Source: Bacteroidales bacterium
GTDB taxonomy: Bacteria; Bacteroidota; Bacteroidia; Bacteroidales; UBA3824
NCBI GenBank assembly: GCA_016293845.1
Contig: JAEDDH010000014.1
Location: 1 to 64,000, forward strand
Direction: 5' to 3'
Length of the DNA: 64,000 nucleotides
Positions within the stretch are counted from its first letter, which is position 1; each line of letters starts with the position of its first letter. The notes beneath the pieces were generated by a model. The model searched no databases and was not told where the DNA came from. It saw only the letters and a list, made by a program, of their open reading frames with translations. The translations under genes were made by a program, and so were the position numbers. Positions 17,975 to 26,316 of this stretch are shown here, in pieces.

Positions 17975-18312
17975 TGGCAGCAATATCACCAAAAATGAGA
18001 AACCTTCTTGCGCCAATGGCACAGGCCTGCAAAAACATTATTGCAGTGTCTGCGCCCATTACCGACGCAACGGAATTTAAAAATCAAGATACTATTATAG
18101 ACAATATCTACTTGAATCTTGTGATTATCAGCGAAAACTACGCTAAAACCGACGATGATGTAAAACAGGCATTAACCAATTGGTCTGAAATAAAATCATA
18201 CTCCGAAAAGGTTATCCCCGATTGCAAAAATGCCGATTGCCGCGTTTGGTTTTACATTTCACATTCGCTGATTCCCACACTAAAAGATAAAATAGACGAA
18301 CTTTTGTCATAA
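17974..18312 (+). CDS. Small helical protein, possibly a distant HepT/DUF86 relative
   Basis: 112 residues, almost all predicted helix, no signal peptide. The layout of a first half with IIDNIYLNLVIISENYAK and a second half with SHSLIPTLKDKIDELL recalls HepT-like minimal nucleotidyltransferase partner toxins, but the RxxxxxH catalytic motif of that family is not present, and no MntA-like partner is adjacent. One-base overlap with aspS shows coupling. I cannot assign a function; the resemblance is weak. Confidence 0.55.
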   Translation: MAAISPKMRNLLAPMAQACKNIIAVSAPITDATEFKNQDTIIDNIYLNLVIISENYAKTDDDVKQALTNWSEIKSYSEKVIPDCKNADCRVWFYISHSLIPTLKDKIDELLS

Positions 18313-18323
18313 TCAAAACAACA

Positions 18324-18989
18324 ATGCAGATAGAGGTTTTCAGATTCAACGACATTGCAGTTAACACATACATACTGTCTGACAGCGGCAAATGCGCCAT
18401 TATTGACCCTGGTTGCCATACCGAAAAAGAGCAGCAGACTCTCAGCAATCATATCGACTCAAAAGGTTACCAGCCGCAGTTTATTATCAACACACACTGC
18501 CACTGCGACCATATTGTTGGTGTACAGTTTGTTAAGGAGCATTACAACATTCCGTTTATTGCAAATCCTGCCGATCAATATTGGCTCGACCATGCCGCTG
18601 AAACGGGAAAGAATTGGGGATGGTACGACGTGGTAGCTCCTTCAATCGACAAACCTTCTAACGATGGTGACACTTTTAAATTGGGTAACGCCGAACTCAA
18701 AGTGATGCACACTCCGGGACACTCACGCGGTCAGCAAGCTATTTATTCCGAAAAAGATAAATTTGTGATCGTTGGCGACACCATTTTCAAGGGCACAATT
18801 GGACGCACCGACCTTGCCGATGGAAATCTCGACGACCTAATGGACAGCATCAAAAACAAAATAATCCCCCTTGGTGGCGATTATACTATTTTCCCTGGAC
18901 ATGGTCCTATTACCAAAATAAGCATAGAGGTAAGAGAGAATCCTTTTTTAAGTTTCTTTGGAGAGGATTTGGTGATGGATAATATTTAA
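18324..18989 (+). CDS. Metallo-beta-lactamase-fold hydrolase (glyoxalase II-like)
   Basis: 221 residues with the zinc-binding HxHxDH motif as THCHCDHIVG, then HTPGHSRG, GDTIFKGTIGRTDL and the final PGHGPITKI. This order matches the small hydroxyacylglutathione hydrolase-like group found in Bacteroidetes, which hydrolyse thioesters of unclear identity. It follows the small gene by 11 bases and probably belongs to the aspS transcript. Confidence 0.88.
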   Translation: MQIEVFRFNDIAVNTYILSDSGKCAIIDPGCHTEKEQQTLSNHIDSKGYQPQFIINTHCHCDHIVGVQFVKEHYNIPFIANPADQYWLDHAAETGKNWGWYDVVAPSIDKPSNDGDTFKLGNAELKVMHTPGHSRGQQAIYSEKDKFVIVGDTIFKGTIGRTDLADGNLDDLMDSIKNKIIPLGGDYTIFPGHGPITKISIEVRENPFLSFFGEDLVMDNI

Positions 18990-19036
18990 GAATAGTTGCC
19001 GAGATTATATTCTCAGCAACTATTCGTTATTTGATG

Positions 19037-20369
19037 TTAATATCCAACTATTTGATCGGCGTGTTCTTTCCAAATGTCGGCAGTTTTGTAGGCATTGACA
19101 GCTGAGGAGGGAACGTAAATTGTGCCGGAGTAGCCAATCCAAGATTCATCAATAAGTGTAGGTGGTGTATTTGCTTTAATAGTAAGCGATTTTAGGCTTG
19201 AACATTGAGAGAAGCATTACCGTAAATCTGCGTAACAGTTTCTGGAATGGTTATTGATGTTAGGCTCGTGCAATAAGAGAAAGCACTGCCCCCGATACTC
19301 GTAACCCCTTCGGGAATGGTAATTGATGTCAGGCTTTTACAATAGCTAAAATCAACATACGAACATTCTTTCAAACTATGCTTTACGGTTTTCAAATTAG
19401 TGCAATTCTTGAAATCCAAATTAGCACATTCGACACCTGCTGGTATTGTGATTTCTGTTAGAGAAGAATTACCGATAAAAGCATCGCCATAATCACCCAT
19501 TGTAGTAACACTATGAGGTACATTTATAGATGTTAGTTTTGGACAATTGCGTATATAATGCAATGTTGTAACACCATCCTGGATTATCAATGTATTCAAA
19601 TTTTGGAGATTAGATAAATTCAATTCTCGTACACTTAATGGAAGGTCTAATTTTGTCAACTCGGAGCATCCTTCAAAAGCATCATTTATGTGTCCAACAT
19701 TCGGTGGAAGTATAATGGTTTTCAAATTAGTGCAATAACTAAAATTTCGTTGTAAATATGTTACCTCTGTAGCATCACCCAAATCCACATTGACATTCAC
19801 CTTCCAAAACTTCTTTAATGCAGTTTCAATCGCATTAAAATCAGGATATATGTCTATAATCTTAATATCCACCGTACTACCTGCTTCTTGTTTAGCCAAA
19901 AAGTCGTACACTTCGTTAGACCGCAATCCATCGCGACTTTGCCACATGGCATAGAGAGTAATGTCATCGTTAACATAATAGTCATCGCCGACTTGATAAT
20001 CGTTTCCTCCACCATTGGGAGATGTACTCCATTTAACTAAATCATACCCAGAACGTATGACATCAGATTTTAGGGTAATGGTTGCACCATTCTTGATGTA
20101 CAGTGAATCTTTTTCGTCTGTTCCATTATTGAGGACATAAACAACATACGAATGGTCGCAGAGTATGGGCACACGGACAGTATCGTAGACAGAAAGTGTA
20201 TCATAAAAATGATGAAAGATGCTATCGGTATATCTATCAATCACTTTGGTGGTGTCGTAAAAATGGTGATAAATACTATCGTAATACTTTGCCCTTTTAG
20301 TCTCAGGTTCTGGGTCATCGTTTTTACAGCCAAGTGCGAATACTATCGCAAGGCTCAGAATTTTTTCAT
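19037..20369 (-). pseudogene. BspA-like leucine-rich repeat lipoprotein with two frameshifts
   Basis: The main open stretch (19192-20403) encodes a lipoprotein signal (lipobox FALGC), two copies of a DSIYHHFYDT-like repeat, an InlB-type Listeria-Bacteroides repeat (YVVYVLNNGT...NDDITLYAMW) and then LRR_5/BspA repeats (CTNLKTIILPPNV, SLTSITIPEGVTSIG). Two reading-frame breaks are seen. At the start, ATG 20369 is followed by six A (20361-20366); seven would give the normal MKKILSLAIVFALGC. Near 19213 one base is missing: the next frame continues CFSQCSSLKSLTIKA to a stop at 19037-19039. Either a decaying gene or two sequencing errors. Such proteins are surface adhesins. Confidence 0.7.
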
Positions 20370-20416
20370 CTTCAAATTCTTTCCTCCGCCGACCGCTCCC
20401 CAAACTCGGAATTATA

Positions 20417-20697
20417 CAAAAAAGACGTGGGAGTTTTTACATCCACTTATTCCAATGTTCACGGACCTTCGCATTGCATATCAAGATGGAATAAGCAACG
20501 CAAAAGTCCACGTCATTACTATATATAAAGGTGTAGCATTTATACATACACACCGATATATACATACACGTGGACGTTGGTTGCCGTTAGCCTCTACCTT
20601 GTTACAAAGTTGCGAAGTTTGAAATCTGTAGAAGTCGCGTCAATAAACGTCCTATGTCGGAATCCCCAACGGCTATGTACATGTGCCGTGGGTATCC
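20417..20697 (-). ncRNA. Structured RNA of unknown family, copy B
   Basis: About 281 bases on the minus strand, same architecture as copy A (12484-12788). In minus-strand order: a 5' hairpin (GGATACCCACGGC with GCCGTTGGGGATTCC), the shared ACTTCGCAACTT stretch, a middle hairpin with GGTGT/ACACC and flanking TATATA, then a 15-bp stem GGACTTTTGCGTTGC / GCAATGCGAAGGTCC. The loop TTATTCC (20488-20494) pairs with GGAATAA (20447-20453), replacing CTCGT/ACGAG of copy A. GACGTGG and CCCACGTC close the domain, followed by six T. It points towards the lipoprotein gene at 20369. Confidence 0.7.
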
Positions 20698-20703
20698 GTT
20701 TTG

Positions 20704-20711
20704 CAAATATT
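20704..20711 (-). promoter_or_regulatory. Minus-7 box AATATTTG of structured RNA copy B
   Basis: One change from TAnnTTTG, followed like in copy A by CA and the first RNA stem. Confidence 0.5.
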
Positions 20712-20755
20712 TGAAATTTGGGATTAAGCGGTTGATGTTTTGGCGATTTTTATGT

Positions 20756-20786
20756 TTTGATTTTACAAAAAGATCAATTATTTTTG
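20756..20786 (+). promoter_or_regulatory. Promoter of the AAA-ATPase gene
   Basis: Minus-33 TTTG at 20756-20759 and minus-7 TATTTTTG at 20779-20786, spacer 19 bases, which is the standard Bacteroidetes arrangement. It lies 17 bases before ATG 20804 and therefore argues against longer N-terminal starts. Confidence 0.75.
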
Positions 20787-20803
20787 CCAAAAATGCTCAA
20801 AGT

Positions 20804-22351
20804 ATGGTTATGAAAAATATTCCAATCGGTATACAGTCGTTCTCGGCGTTGATAGAGGGAAATTTTGTTTATCTCGACAAGACGGATATGATTTACAAAA
20901 TTGCCAACAAAAAGGCTTGTTATTTTTTATCGCGTCCGAGACGTTTTGGCAAAAGTCTTACACTCAGCACATTAAAGGCGTATTTCAACGGTCAGAAGGA
21001 ACTTTTTGTCGAAACCAAAATGGCGACTTTGGAACAGAAGTGGGAGAAATTTCCGATTTTGTATTTTGACTTCAACAGCGAAAACTACAATTCTGTTGAT
21101 GATGTAAAGTCACGAATCTCATATACGATTTCAAAATATGAACAGACCTTTGGCTCTGTACCATACGCTAAAACACTTTCTGAAAGGTTTGAATCGCTTG
21201 TTCACGCCGTACACGAACAGACTGGCAAAAGTGTTGTAATACTTGTGGACGAATATGATAAACCATTGTTAAACAACATATTAAAACCCGAACTTCAAGA
21301 TTTAATCCGCGCTGAATTGAAAGCATTTTACGGTGTGCTTAAAACCTGCGATGATCAAACCAAGATGGCGTTTATTACGGGCGTTACCAAGTTTAGCAAG
21401 GTAAGTTTATTTAGCGATGTTAACAATTTAAAGGATATATCCACCGATATTGATTTCTCTACTTTGTGCGGTGCTACTGAACAAGAAATTCATGAGCAAT
21501 TAGATTGTTATGTTCAACGAATGGCAGATTGTAACAATATCACCAAAGAGGAATGCTATAAGGAACTCAAATTGTGGTATGAAGGGTATCATTTTGCGGA
21601 AGATACAGTTGACATCTATAATCCATTCGGACTCATGAAAGCCTTAGATCTCAGAAAGTTCAGTGATTATTGGTTTGAATCCGGCACCCCAACCTTCCTT
21701 GTAGAATTGATGAAAAAGCACAATATGGTTTTGAGTAGCCTTGACAATGCGAAGAGAACCGCCGACCAATTATCTAAAATCGACAATTTTAACAATGATA
21801 TAGTTCCACTGTTGTTTCAAAGTGGCTATCTTACTATTAAGGGATACGACAATTTTCTTAAACGTTATACTCTCAGTATGCCAAATAAGGAAGTGAGCGA
21901 AGCCTTACCTAAGTTTATTCTTAATTTCAATTTGCCTAAAAATAGGAATGGAGAGTTTGACATCACAAATTTTATTGAGGATGTTTACAATGGCGACTGC
22001 TATGGTTTTATGAAACGTCTTTGTGCATTTCTTGCTGATAATAGTTATCAGATTGTTGGTGAGACTGAGGTATATTTTCAGAATGTCTTTTATTTGATTT
22101 TTAAGTTGTTAGGATTTTATGGAGAAGTGGAACGAGCAACTTCCGACGGAAGGATGGATGCTGTGGTTAAAACTCCTCAGTATATCTATATCTTTGAGTT
22201 TAAAATAGACAAACCTGCACAAGAAGCATTAAATCAAATAAATAGTAAAGATTACGCACTGCCGTACAGCGTTGACAACCGCAAGGTTTATAAAGTAGGA
22301 GTATCTTTCTCATCGGAAAAAAGAAAGATTGCAGAATGGGTTAAGGAATAA
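20804..22351 (+). CDS. AAA-ATPase-like protein with PD-(D/E)XK nuclease-like domain
   Basis: 515 residues from ATG 20804 (a second ATG is at 20810). N-terminal AAA-ATPase_like pattern: IPIGIQSFSALIEGNFVYLDK-type start, FLSRPRRFGKSLTLS as P-loop variant and VVILVDEYDKPL as Walker B. The C-terminus has GRMDAVVKTPQYIYIFEFK, matching the DUF1703 restriction-nuclease-like domain. The family is very expanded in Bacteroidetes and has no settled role. Upstream in-frame ATGs (from 20654) are rejected because they lie before the promoter. Confidence 0.85.
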   Translation: MVMKNIPIGIQSFSALIEGNFVYLDKTDMIYKIANKKACYFLSRPRRFGKSLTLSTLKAYFNGQKELFVETKMATLEQKWEKFPILYFDFNSENYNSVDDVKSRISYTISKYEQTFGSVPYAKTLSERFESLVHAVHEQTGKSVVILVDEYDKPLLNNILKPELQDLIRAELKAFYGVLKTCDDQTKMAFITGVTKFSKVSLFSDVNNLKDISTDIDFSTLCGATEQEIHEQLDCYVQRMADCNNITKEECYKELKLWYEGYHFAEDTVDIYNPFGLMKALDLRKFSDYWFESGTPTFLVELMKKHNMVLSSLDNAKRTADQLSKIDNFNNDIVPLLFQSGYLTIKGYDNFLKRYTLSMPNKEVSEALPKFILNFNLPKNRNGEFDITNFIEDVYNGDCYGFMKRLCAFLADNSYQIVGETEVYFQNVFYLIFKLLGFYGEVERATSDGRMDAVVKTPQYIYIFEFKIDKPAQEALNQINSKDYALPYSVDNRKVYKVGVSFSSEKRKIAEWVKE

Positions 22352-22361
22352 TACTTCTCCC

Positions 22362-23618
22362 CTACTCTCCATAAATCAATGTAATATTTCCTTCGCAAGT
22401 GTAATATTCTCCGTTCACGAATGTGTAGGCGGCTTTGTAGACGTATACTCCGGCTGAGAGTTTGCCTCCGTTGTAATAGCCGTTCCATCCAAACGAAGGA
22501 TTATTGCTCGAGAATACCTCCTTGCCAGCCTTGCTGTATATCCTAAGGCTGTAACGGTCAATCATATTAATGTCGCCTTTGGGCAAAAATGGAGCAAATT
22601 TTGGTTGCCCTCCGCCAAAGCCGTCGGTAGCACCAGATACTGAGGCGTATAATGCGTTGGGGAACGATATAGAGTACTCAGGCACAGTAACTTCTATAGT
22701 TTCGTTGATAGTGTCGGCACAAAACTGATTGCTAACAATTAAGCTTAGAGTAAAGTTACCTGCACTTTTGTAAGTATGTGCAGCCTTGGTAGATACGCTT
22801 GAAGCATCATCGCCGAAAAGCCATTTTATGTGCGAAGCGTCTTGTACATTGCGAGCCTCCACAATCATAGGTGAATTTACACGCGCCTTAGTGTGGGCAA
22901 TATCAGCCTTGGGCATAGGATTGATGGTTACAGTTTGAGCCGAAACCTTTGATTTTGTGTCTTTTACAGTTTTAAGAGTAACGTAATAAGTACCAGCTGT
23001 ACGGTATGAGGCAGTGGCATTGTAATCATAAGATGTAGAGCCGTTGCCAAAGTTCCAAACACAATAGTCAACGTTTTTAGAACGATTTACAAACCTTACA
23101 GTGCTTGGTGAACAAGCGTCAGGAATTTCGGCTACAAAATCGGCAGAAAAATCCATATCAACCTTGGGTTCGGAAGTATCTTCCACCAACTGAGATTCGT
23201 CGATATATTGAACATTAACTTCGGTATCGTAGCAAGTTTCAGTAGACGGTTGAGCAAAATTATTATTGTCAATTACCTGAATTCTATTATTTTCGGAAGT
23301 CGACGACGATCCATTGCCACGTTGAATGGGTATATCCTTGATAATCACCTTTCGTTGCGATGCCGAAATGGTGTTTGCACTCTCTTCGATGCTGCTGATA
23401 GTGATAGGCTCAGTGTTGCGGTCGGCAGTGCCAAAATACAACGCCGTTGACAGCACAGCAATTGCGGCTGCGGTATAATATATGTTCAATCTTTTTGGAT
23501 AGAACTTAAAAAAACTTTTGAACGCCACCTCGCGACTGATATTGCTCCACGCATCTTCGGGCGGGGCTGATTCAAAGTTTTCAAATGCGTTTTTAAATAA
23601 ATCTTCGGGACTATTCAT
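22362..23618 (-). CDS. Sigma-factor-linked membrane protein with PKD and CHU_C-like domains
   Basis: 418 residues. Residues 1-45 (DLFKNAFENFESAPPEDAW) look like the cytoplasmic tail of Bacteroidetes anti-sigma-like proteins; a single membrane helix follows (IYYTAAAIAVLSTALYFG). The outer part has a linker, one or two PKD domains (TVRFVNRSKNVDYCVWNFG, IKWLFGDDASSV) and a C-terminal region FPNALYASVSGATDG...YNGGKLSAGVYVYKA like the gliding-motility-associated CHU_C sorting domain. It overlaps the sigma gene by 8 bases. A membrane anchor and a T9SS-type C-terminus in one protein is odd. It may sense envelope or T9SS state; that is inference. Confidence 0.72.
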   Translation of the reverse strand: MNSPEDLFKNAFENFESAPPEDAWSNISREVAFKSFFKFYPKRLNIYYTAAAIAVLSTALYFGTADRNTEPITISSIEESANTISASQRKVIIKDIPIQRGNGSSSTSENNRIQVIDNNNFAQPSTETCYDTEVNVQYIDESQLVEDTSEPKVDMDFSADFVAEIPDACSPSTVRFVNRSKNVDYCVWNFGNGSTSYDYNATASYRTAGTYYVTLKTVKDTKSKVSAQTVTINPMPKADIAHTKARVNSPMIVEARNVQDASHIKWLFGDDASSVSTKAAHTYKSAGNFTLSLIVSNQFCADTINETIEVTVPEYSISFPNALYASVSGATDGFGGGQPKFAPFLPKGDINMIDRYSLRIYSKAGKEVFSSNNPSFGWNGYYNGGKLSAGVYVYKAAYTFVNGEYYTCEGNITLIYGE

Positions 23619-24162
23619 CTCTGCCTCCCATTTTTTGTAGTTTGTTTAGTTCTTTAATTATAAATTTCCGCGCTCTCAAAAACTGCGTTTTGCTTGTATT
23701 GATATCAATACCAAGCATTTCGGCTATCTCTCTGTGTTTTAGACCTTCAACAGCAAAGAGGTTAAACACCATCTTGTATCCCTGCGGTAGGCGGTTGATA
23801 ACACCGAGAAGTTCTTCGCGGGTAAAATCCGCACGGTCGAAACTTTCGTCTTCGGCGGGTATGTCGTACATTTCGTCCACGTCGTAGTTGTGACGGTGAC
23901 GGAGATTTTTGTGATAATTGGTTATGGCTGTGTTGATAACAATACGTTTTATCCAACCTTCAAAAGAGCCTTGTGCGGAATAATCTTTAACGTTGAGAAA
24001 AATTTTCACAAACGCTTCTTGCAGAATATCCTGAGCAGCGGGACGGTCAGGGGCATAACGCAGACAAATACCCATTAAAACCGCGGCGTACTTTTTGTAA
24101 AGTTCTTTCTGCGCTGCGGGCTCGCCTTGTATGCATCTTCGTATAAGTAGTTCATCAACCAT
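23611..24162 (-). CDS. ECF RNA polymerase sigma factor
   Basis: 183 residues with sigma region 2 (CLRYAPDRPAAQDILQEAFVKIF) and region 4 (LPQGYKMVFNLFAVEGLKHREIAEMLGI). It directs RNA polymerase to a small regulon. The coding end overlaps the start of the membrane protein at 23618, implying that the two form a sigma/anti-sigma-like pair. The target promoters cannot be read from here. Confidence 0.92.
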   Translation of the reverse strand: MVDELLIRRCIQGEPAAQKELYKKYAAVLMGICLRYAPDRPAAQDILQEAFVKIFLNVKDYSAQGSFEGWIKRIVINTAITNYHKNLRHRHNYDVDEMYDIPAEDESFDRADFTREELLGVINRLPQGYKMVFNLFAVEGLKHREIAEMLGIDINTSKTQFLRARKFIIKELNKLQKMGGRDE

Positions 24163-24260
24163 AACGTTGTCTTAGTTTAAGACCACAAAATTAATGAATT
24201 GGTTGCAGAGGTGGAGGAAAAAGTAAAAAAAAACTATCAAGCAGAAGCCAAATCCTCTAA

Positions 24261-25088
24261 CTATTTCAGCACAATAGATTCGCTTCTTACCTCGCGTTCC
24301 ATAAACACCGAAGCGGAGCGGTTGAATAGTGTGCTGTCGTCGGTGGTGAAATATCTGATGGATGAATTTTTGGATAATCGGGCATCCATTTCGGGATGAC
24401 GGCAGAGATAATCGCGTAGGCTCTGCGCCACTATTTCGTTTTGCTTAACAATTGAAACACTGGCAGGCAATTTTTTTTTGAAACTATTGATTAGCAGCGG
24501 ATAATGAGTGCAGCCAAGCACAATGGTGTCGATATCAGAATCTTGGGCAAAAAGTGCGTCGGTGTATTTCTGAACAAAATAATCGGCACCAGGAGTGTCG
24601 ATCTCATTGTTTTCTACTATTGGCACAAGCAAAGGGCACGCCTGCTGATACACATTTATATTAGGGAACAGTTTTGCAGTTTCTAAAATATACGACTGCG
24701 AGTTTACTGTGCCGGCAGTGCCAAGCACGCCCACCTTGTTGGTTTTGGTAATGTTACCGAGCATTTCGGCAGTGGGGCGTATTATGCCGAGAACGCGGTT
24801 TTGAGGGCATTCGTTGGCAATATAATCTTGCTGAATAGTGCGGAGAGCCTTGGCAGAGGCGGTGTTGCAGGCAAGCACCACAAGCGGACAGCCGAGTTCA
24901 AAGAGTTTTTTTACAGCCTGCAAAGTGTAATTATAAACAGTGGCAAAAGAGCGAGATCCGTATGGAGCACGGGCATTGTCGCCAAGGAAAACATAGTCGT
25001 AGCAGGGCATAAGCTCCACAATCTTTTTGAGGATAGTGAGGCCGCCGAAACCCGAATCAAAAACTCCTATCGGTGCAAATTTGCTCAT
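24261..25088 (-). CDS. murI: Glutamate racemase
   Basis: 275 residues with the family marks GVFDSGFGGLTIL, VLACNTASA (first catalytic Cys) and VLGCTHYPLL (second catalytic Cys). It makes D-glutamate for peptidoglycan. It closes the outer-membrane biogenesis operon DUF6089-uppS-bamA-skp-skp-murI, 67 bases after the last skp gene. Confidence 0.96.
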   Translation of the reverse strand: MSKFAPIGVFDSGFGGLTILKKIVELMPCYDYVFLGDNARAPYGSRSFATVYNYTLQAVKKLFELGCPLVVLACNTASAKALRTIQQDYIANECPQNRVLGIIRPTAEMLGNITKTNKVGVLGTAGTVNSQSYILETAKLFPNINVYQQACPLLVPIVENNEIDTPGADYFVQKYTDALFAQDSDIDTIVLGCTHYPLLINSFKKKLPASVSIVKQNEIVAQSLRDYLCRHPEMDARLSKNSSIRYFTTDDSTLFNRSASVFMEREVRSESIVLK

Positions 25089-25155
25089 CTACAATATAAT
25101 AAGGGGAACAAGACTATTGCCGCCTTATTCCCCGATAATGTCATAATGTCAATAA

Positions 25156-25680
25156 TTAGATACCGAGTTCTTTTTTCACAGCGCTTGTGAGGTCGGTGCT
25201 GAGTTCGGTATTGATAAAGAGCACTCCGTTTTTGTCGAAAACGTAGATGTAACCTTCTGAGGTGGCAACTTTCTTAACAGCGTTGTCGATTTTTTCCATA
25301 ATCGGAGCGTAGAGTTCTTTCTGCTTGTTTTGGAGCGAAACCTGAGCATTTTGCTCAAATTTTTGAATACGTTCCTGCAACTGCATTATTTCCTGATATT
25401 TGTCGGCTTTGATAGCCTCGCTCCATTTTTCTACAGCCTGAGGAGCAAGGTTTTCGTTTTCTTGAAAAGCCTGAACTTTGGCCTGATATTCCTGACCCAT
25501 AGCTTGATACTGAGTGTCAAATTTTTTAGATTCGTTTTCCAACGCAGTTTGGGCGGCTTTGGTGTCGGGAAGGGCTTGTATAATTGCCTCACTATCGATA
25601 TGTCCGAACTTCTGTGCCGATGCGCTCTGCACGCCGCACAATGTAATTAACGAGATTGCTAATGCTATTATCTTTTTCAT
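25156..25680 (-). CDS. OmpH/Skp-like periplasmic chaperone 2
   Basis: 174 residues: signal peptide (SLITLCGVQSASAQ), a short N-terminal strand region FGHIDSEAIIQALPDTK and a long charged coiled coil, ending with ANVFDKNGV-like GYIYVFDKNGVLFINTE. It is thought to hold unfolded outer-membrane proteins for BamA. A paralogue lies 21 bases upstream in the operon. Confidence 0.88.
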   Translation of the reverse strand: MKKIIALAISLITLCGVQSASAQKFGHIDSEAIIQALPDTKAAQTALENESKKFDTQYQAMGQEYQAKVQAFQENENLAPQAVEKWSEAIKADKYQEIMQLQERIQKFEQNAQVSLQNKQKELYAPIMEKIDNAVKKVATSEGYIYVFDKNGVLFINTELSTDLTSAVKKELGI

Positions 25681-25701
25681 ATTCGAAATTATAAATATAT
25701 G

Positions 25702-26214
25702 TTATTTAATGATTTTGTTTAAAACTTCGTCAGATTCGTCGTATTTTTCGTTGGCGTAGATGATGTCGCCTGTTACCTTGTCGAAAATGTAATCGTATCC
25801 AGCATCGGCGGCTACGCTTTTGAGAGCGTTGTAAACGTTGTCTTGGATAGGTTTGATAAGTTCCTGACGTTTTTTAGCAAGTTCGCCGTTGTTGCCGAAA
25901 TATTTCTTTTGCAGTTCTTTGGCCTCTTTTTCTTTGGCAATGATTTCATCTTCGCGTTTTTGCTTGGTGGCTTGGGGAAGGATGTCTACTTCTGCTTGAT
26001 ACTTTTTGTACATTTCGTCAAGTTCGTTGAATTTTATCTCAACTTGGGTCTGCCAATCTTTCGAAAGGTTATCGAGTTTGGTTTGTGCCTGTTGGTAAGC
26101 CGGTATCTTGCCTAAGATATATTCGGTGTCAACATGAGCGATTTTCTGAGCGAAAGTGGTGCCGCAAATCAAAGCAGCTGCTAATAGTAAAAATAATCTT
26201 TTCATATTCTTCAA
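25702..26214 (-). CDS. OmpH/Skp-like periplasmic chaperone 1
   Basis: 170 residues, signal peptide ending TTFAQ, then IAHVDTEYILGKIPAYQQAQ, a lysine/glutamate-rich coiled coil and the C-terminal AGYDYIFDKVTGDIIYANE. Same fold and order as the next gene, from which it has diverged; the pair is common in this phylum. It follows bamA. Confidence 0.88.
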   Translation of the reverse strand: MKNMKRLFLLLAAALICGTTFAQKIAHVDTEYILGKIPAYQQAQTKLDNLSKDWQTQVEIKFNELDEMYKKYQAEVDILPQATKQKREDEIIAKEKEAKELQKKYFGNNGELAKKRQELIKPIQDNVYNALKSVAADAGYDYIFDKVTGDIIYANEKYDESDEVLNKIIK

Positions 26215-26316
26215 ATTTTTGAGGTTATTAAAATTCGTTTTATTCTATTGTTGTTTTCTTTTACGTTTTTAGTAATGGTTTAGCCGTTAAAAACTATGAT
26301 AGTAAGTTAAAAAACC

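Noticed and set aside
20654..20803. Longer N-terminus for the AAA-ATPase gene
   Set aside because: The extra 50 codons lie upstream of a standard promoter (20756-20786) and partly over the antisense RNA.
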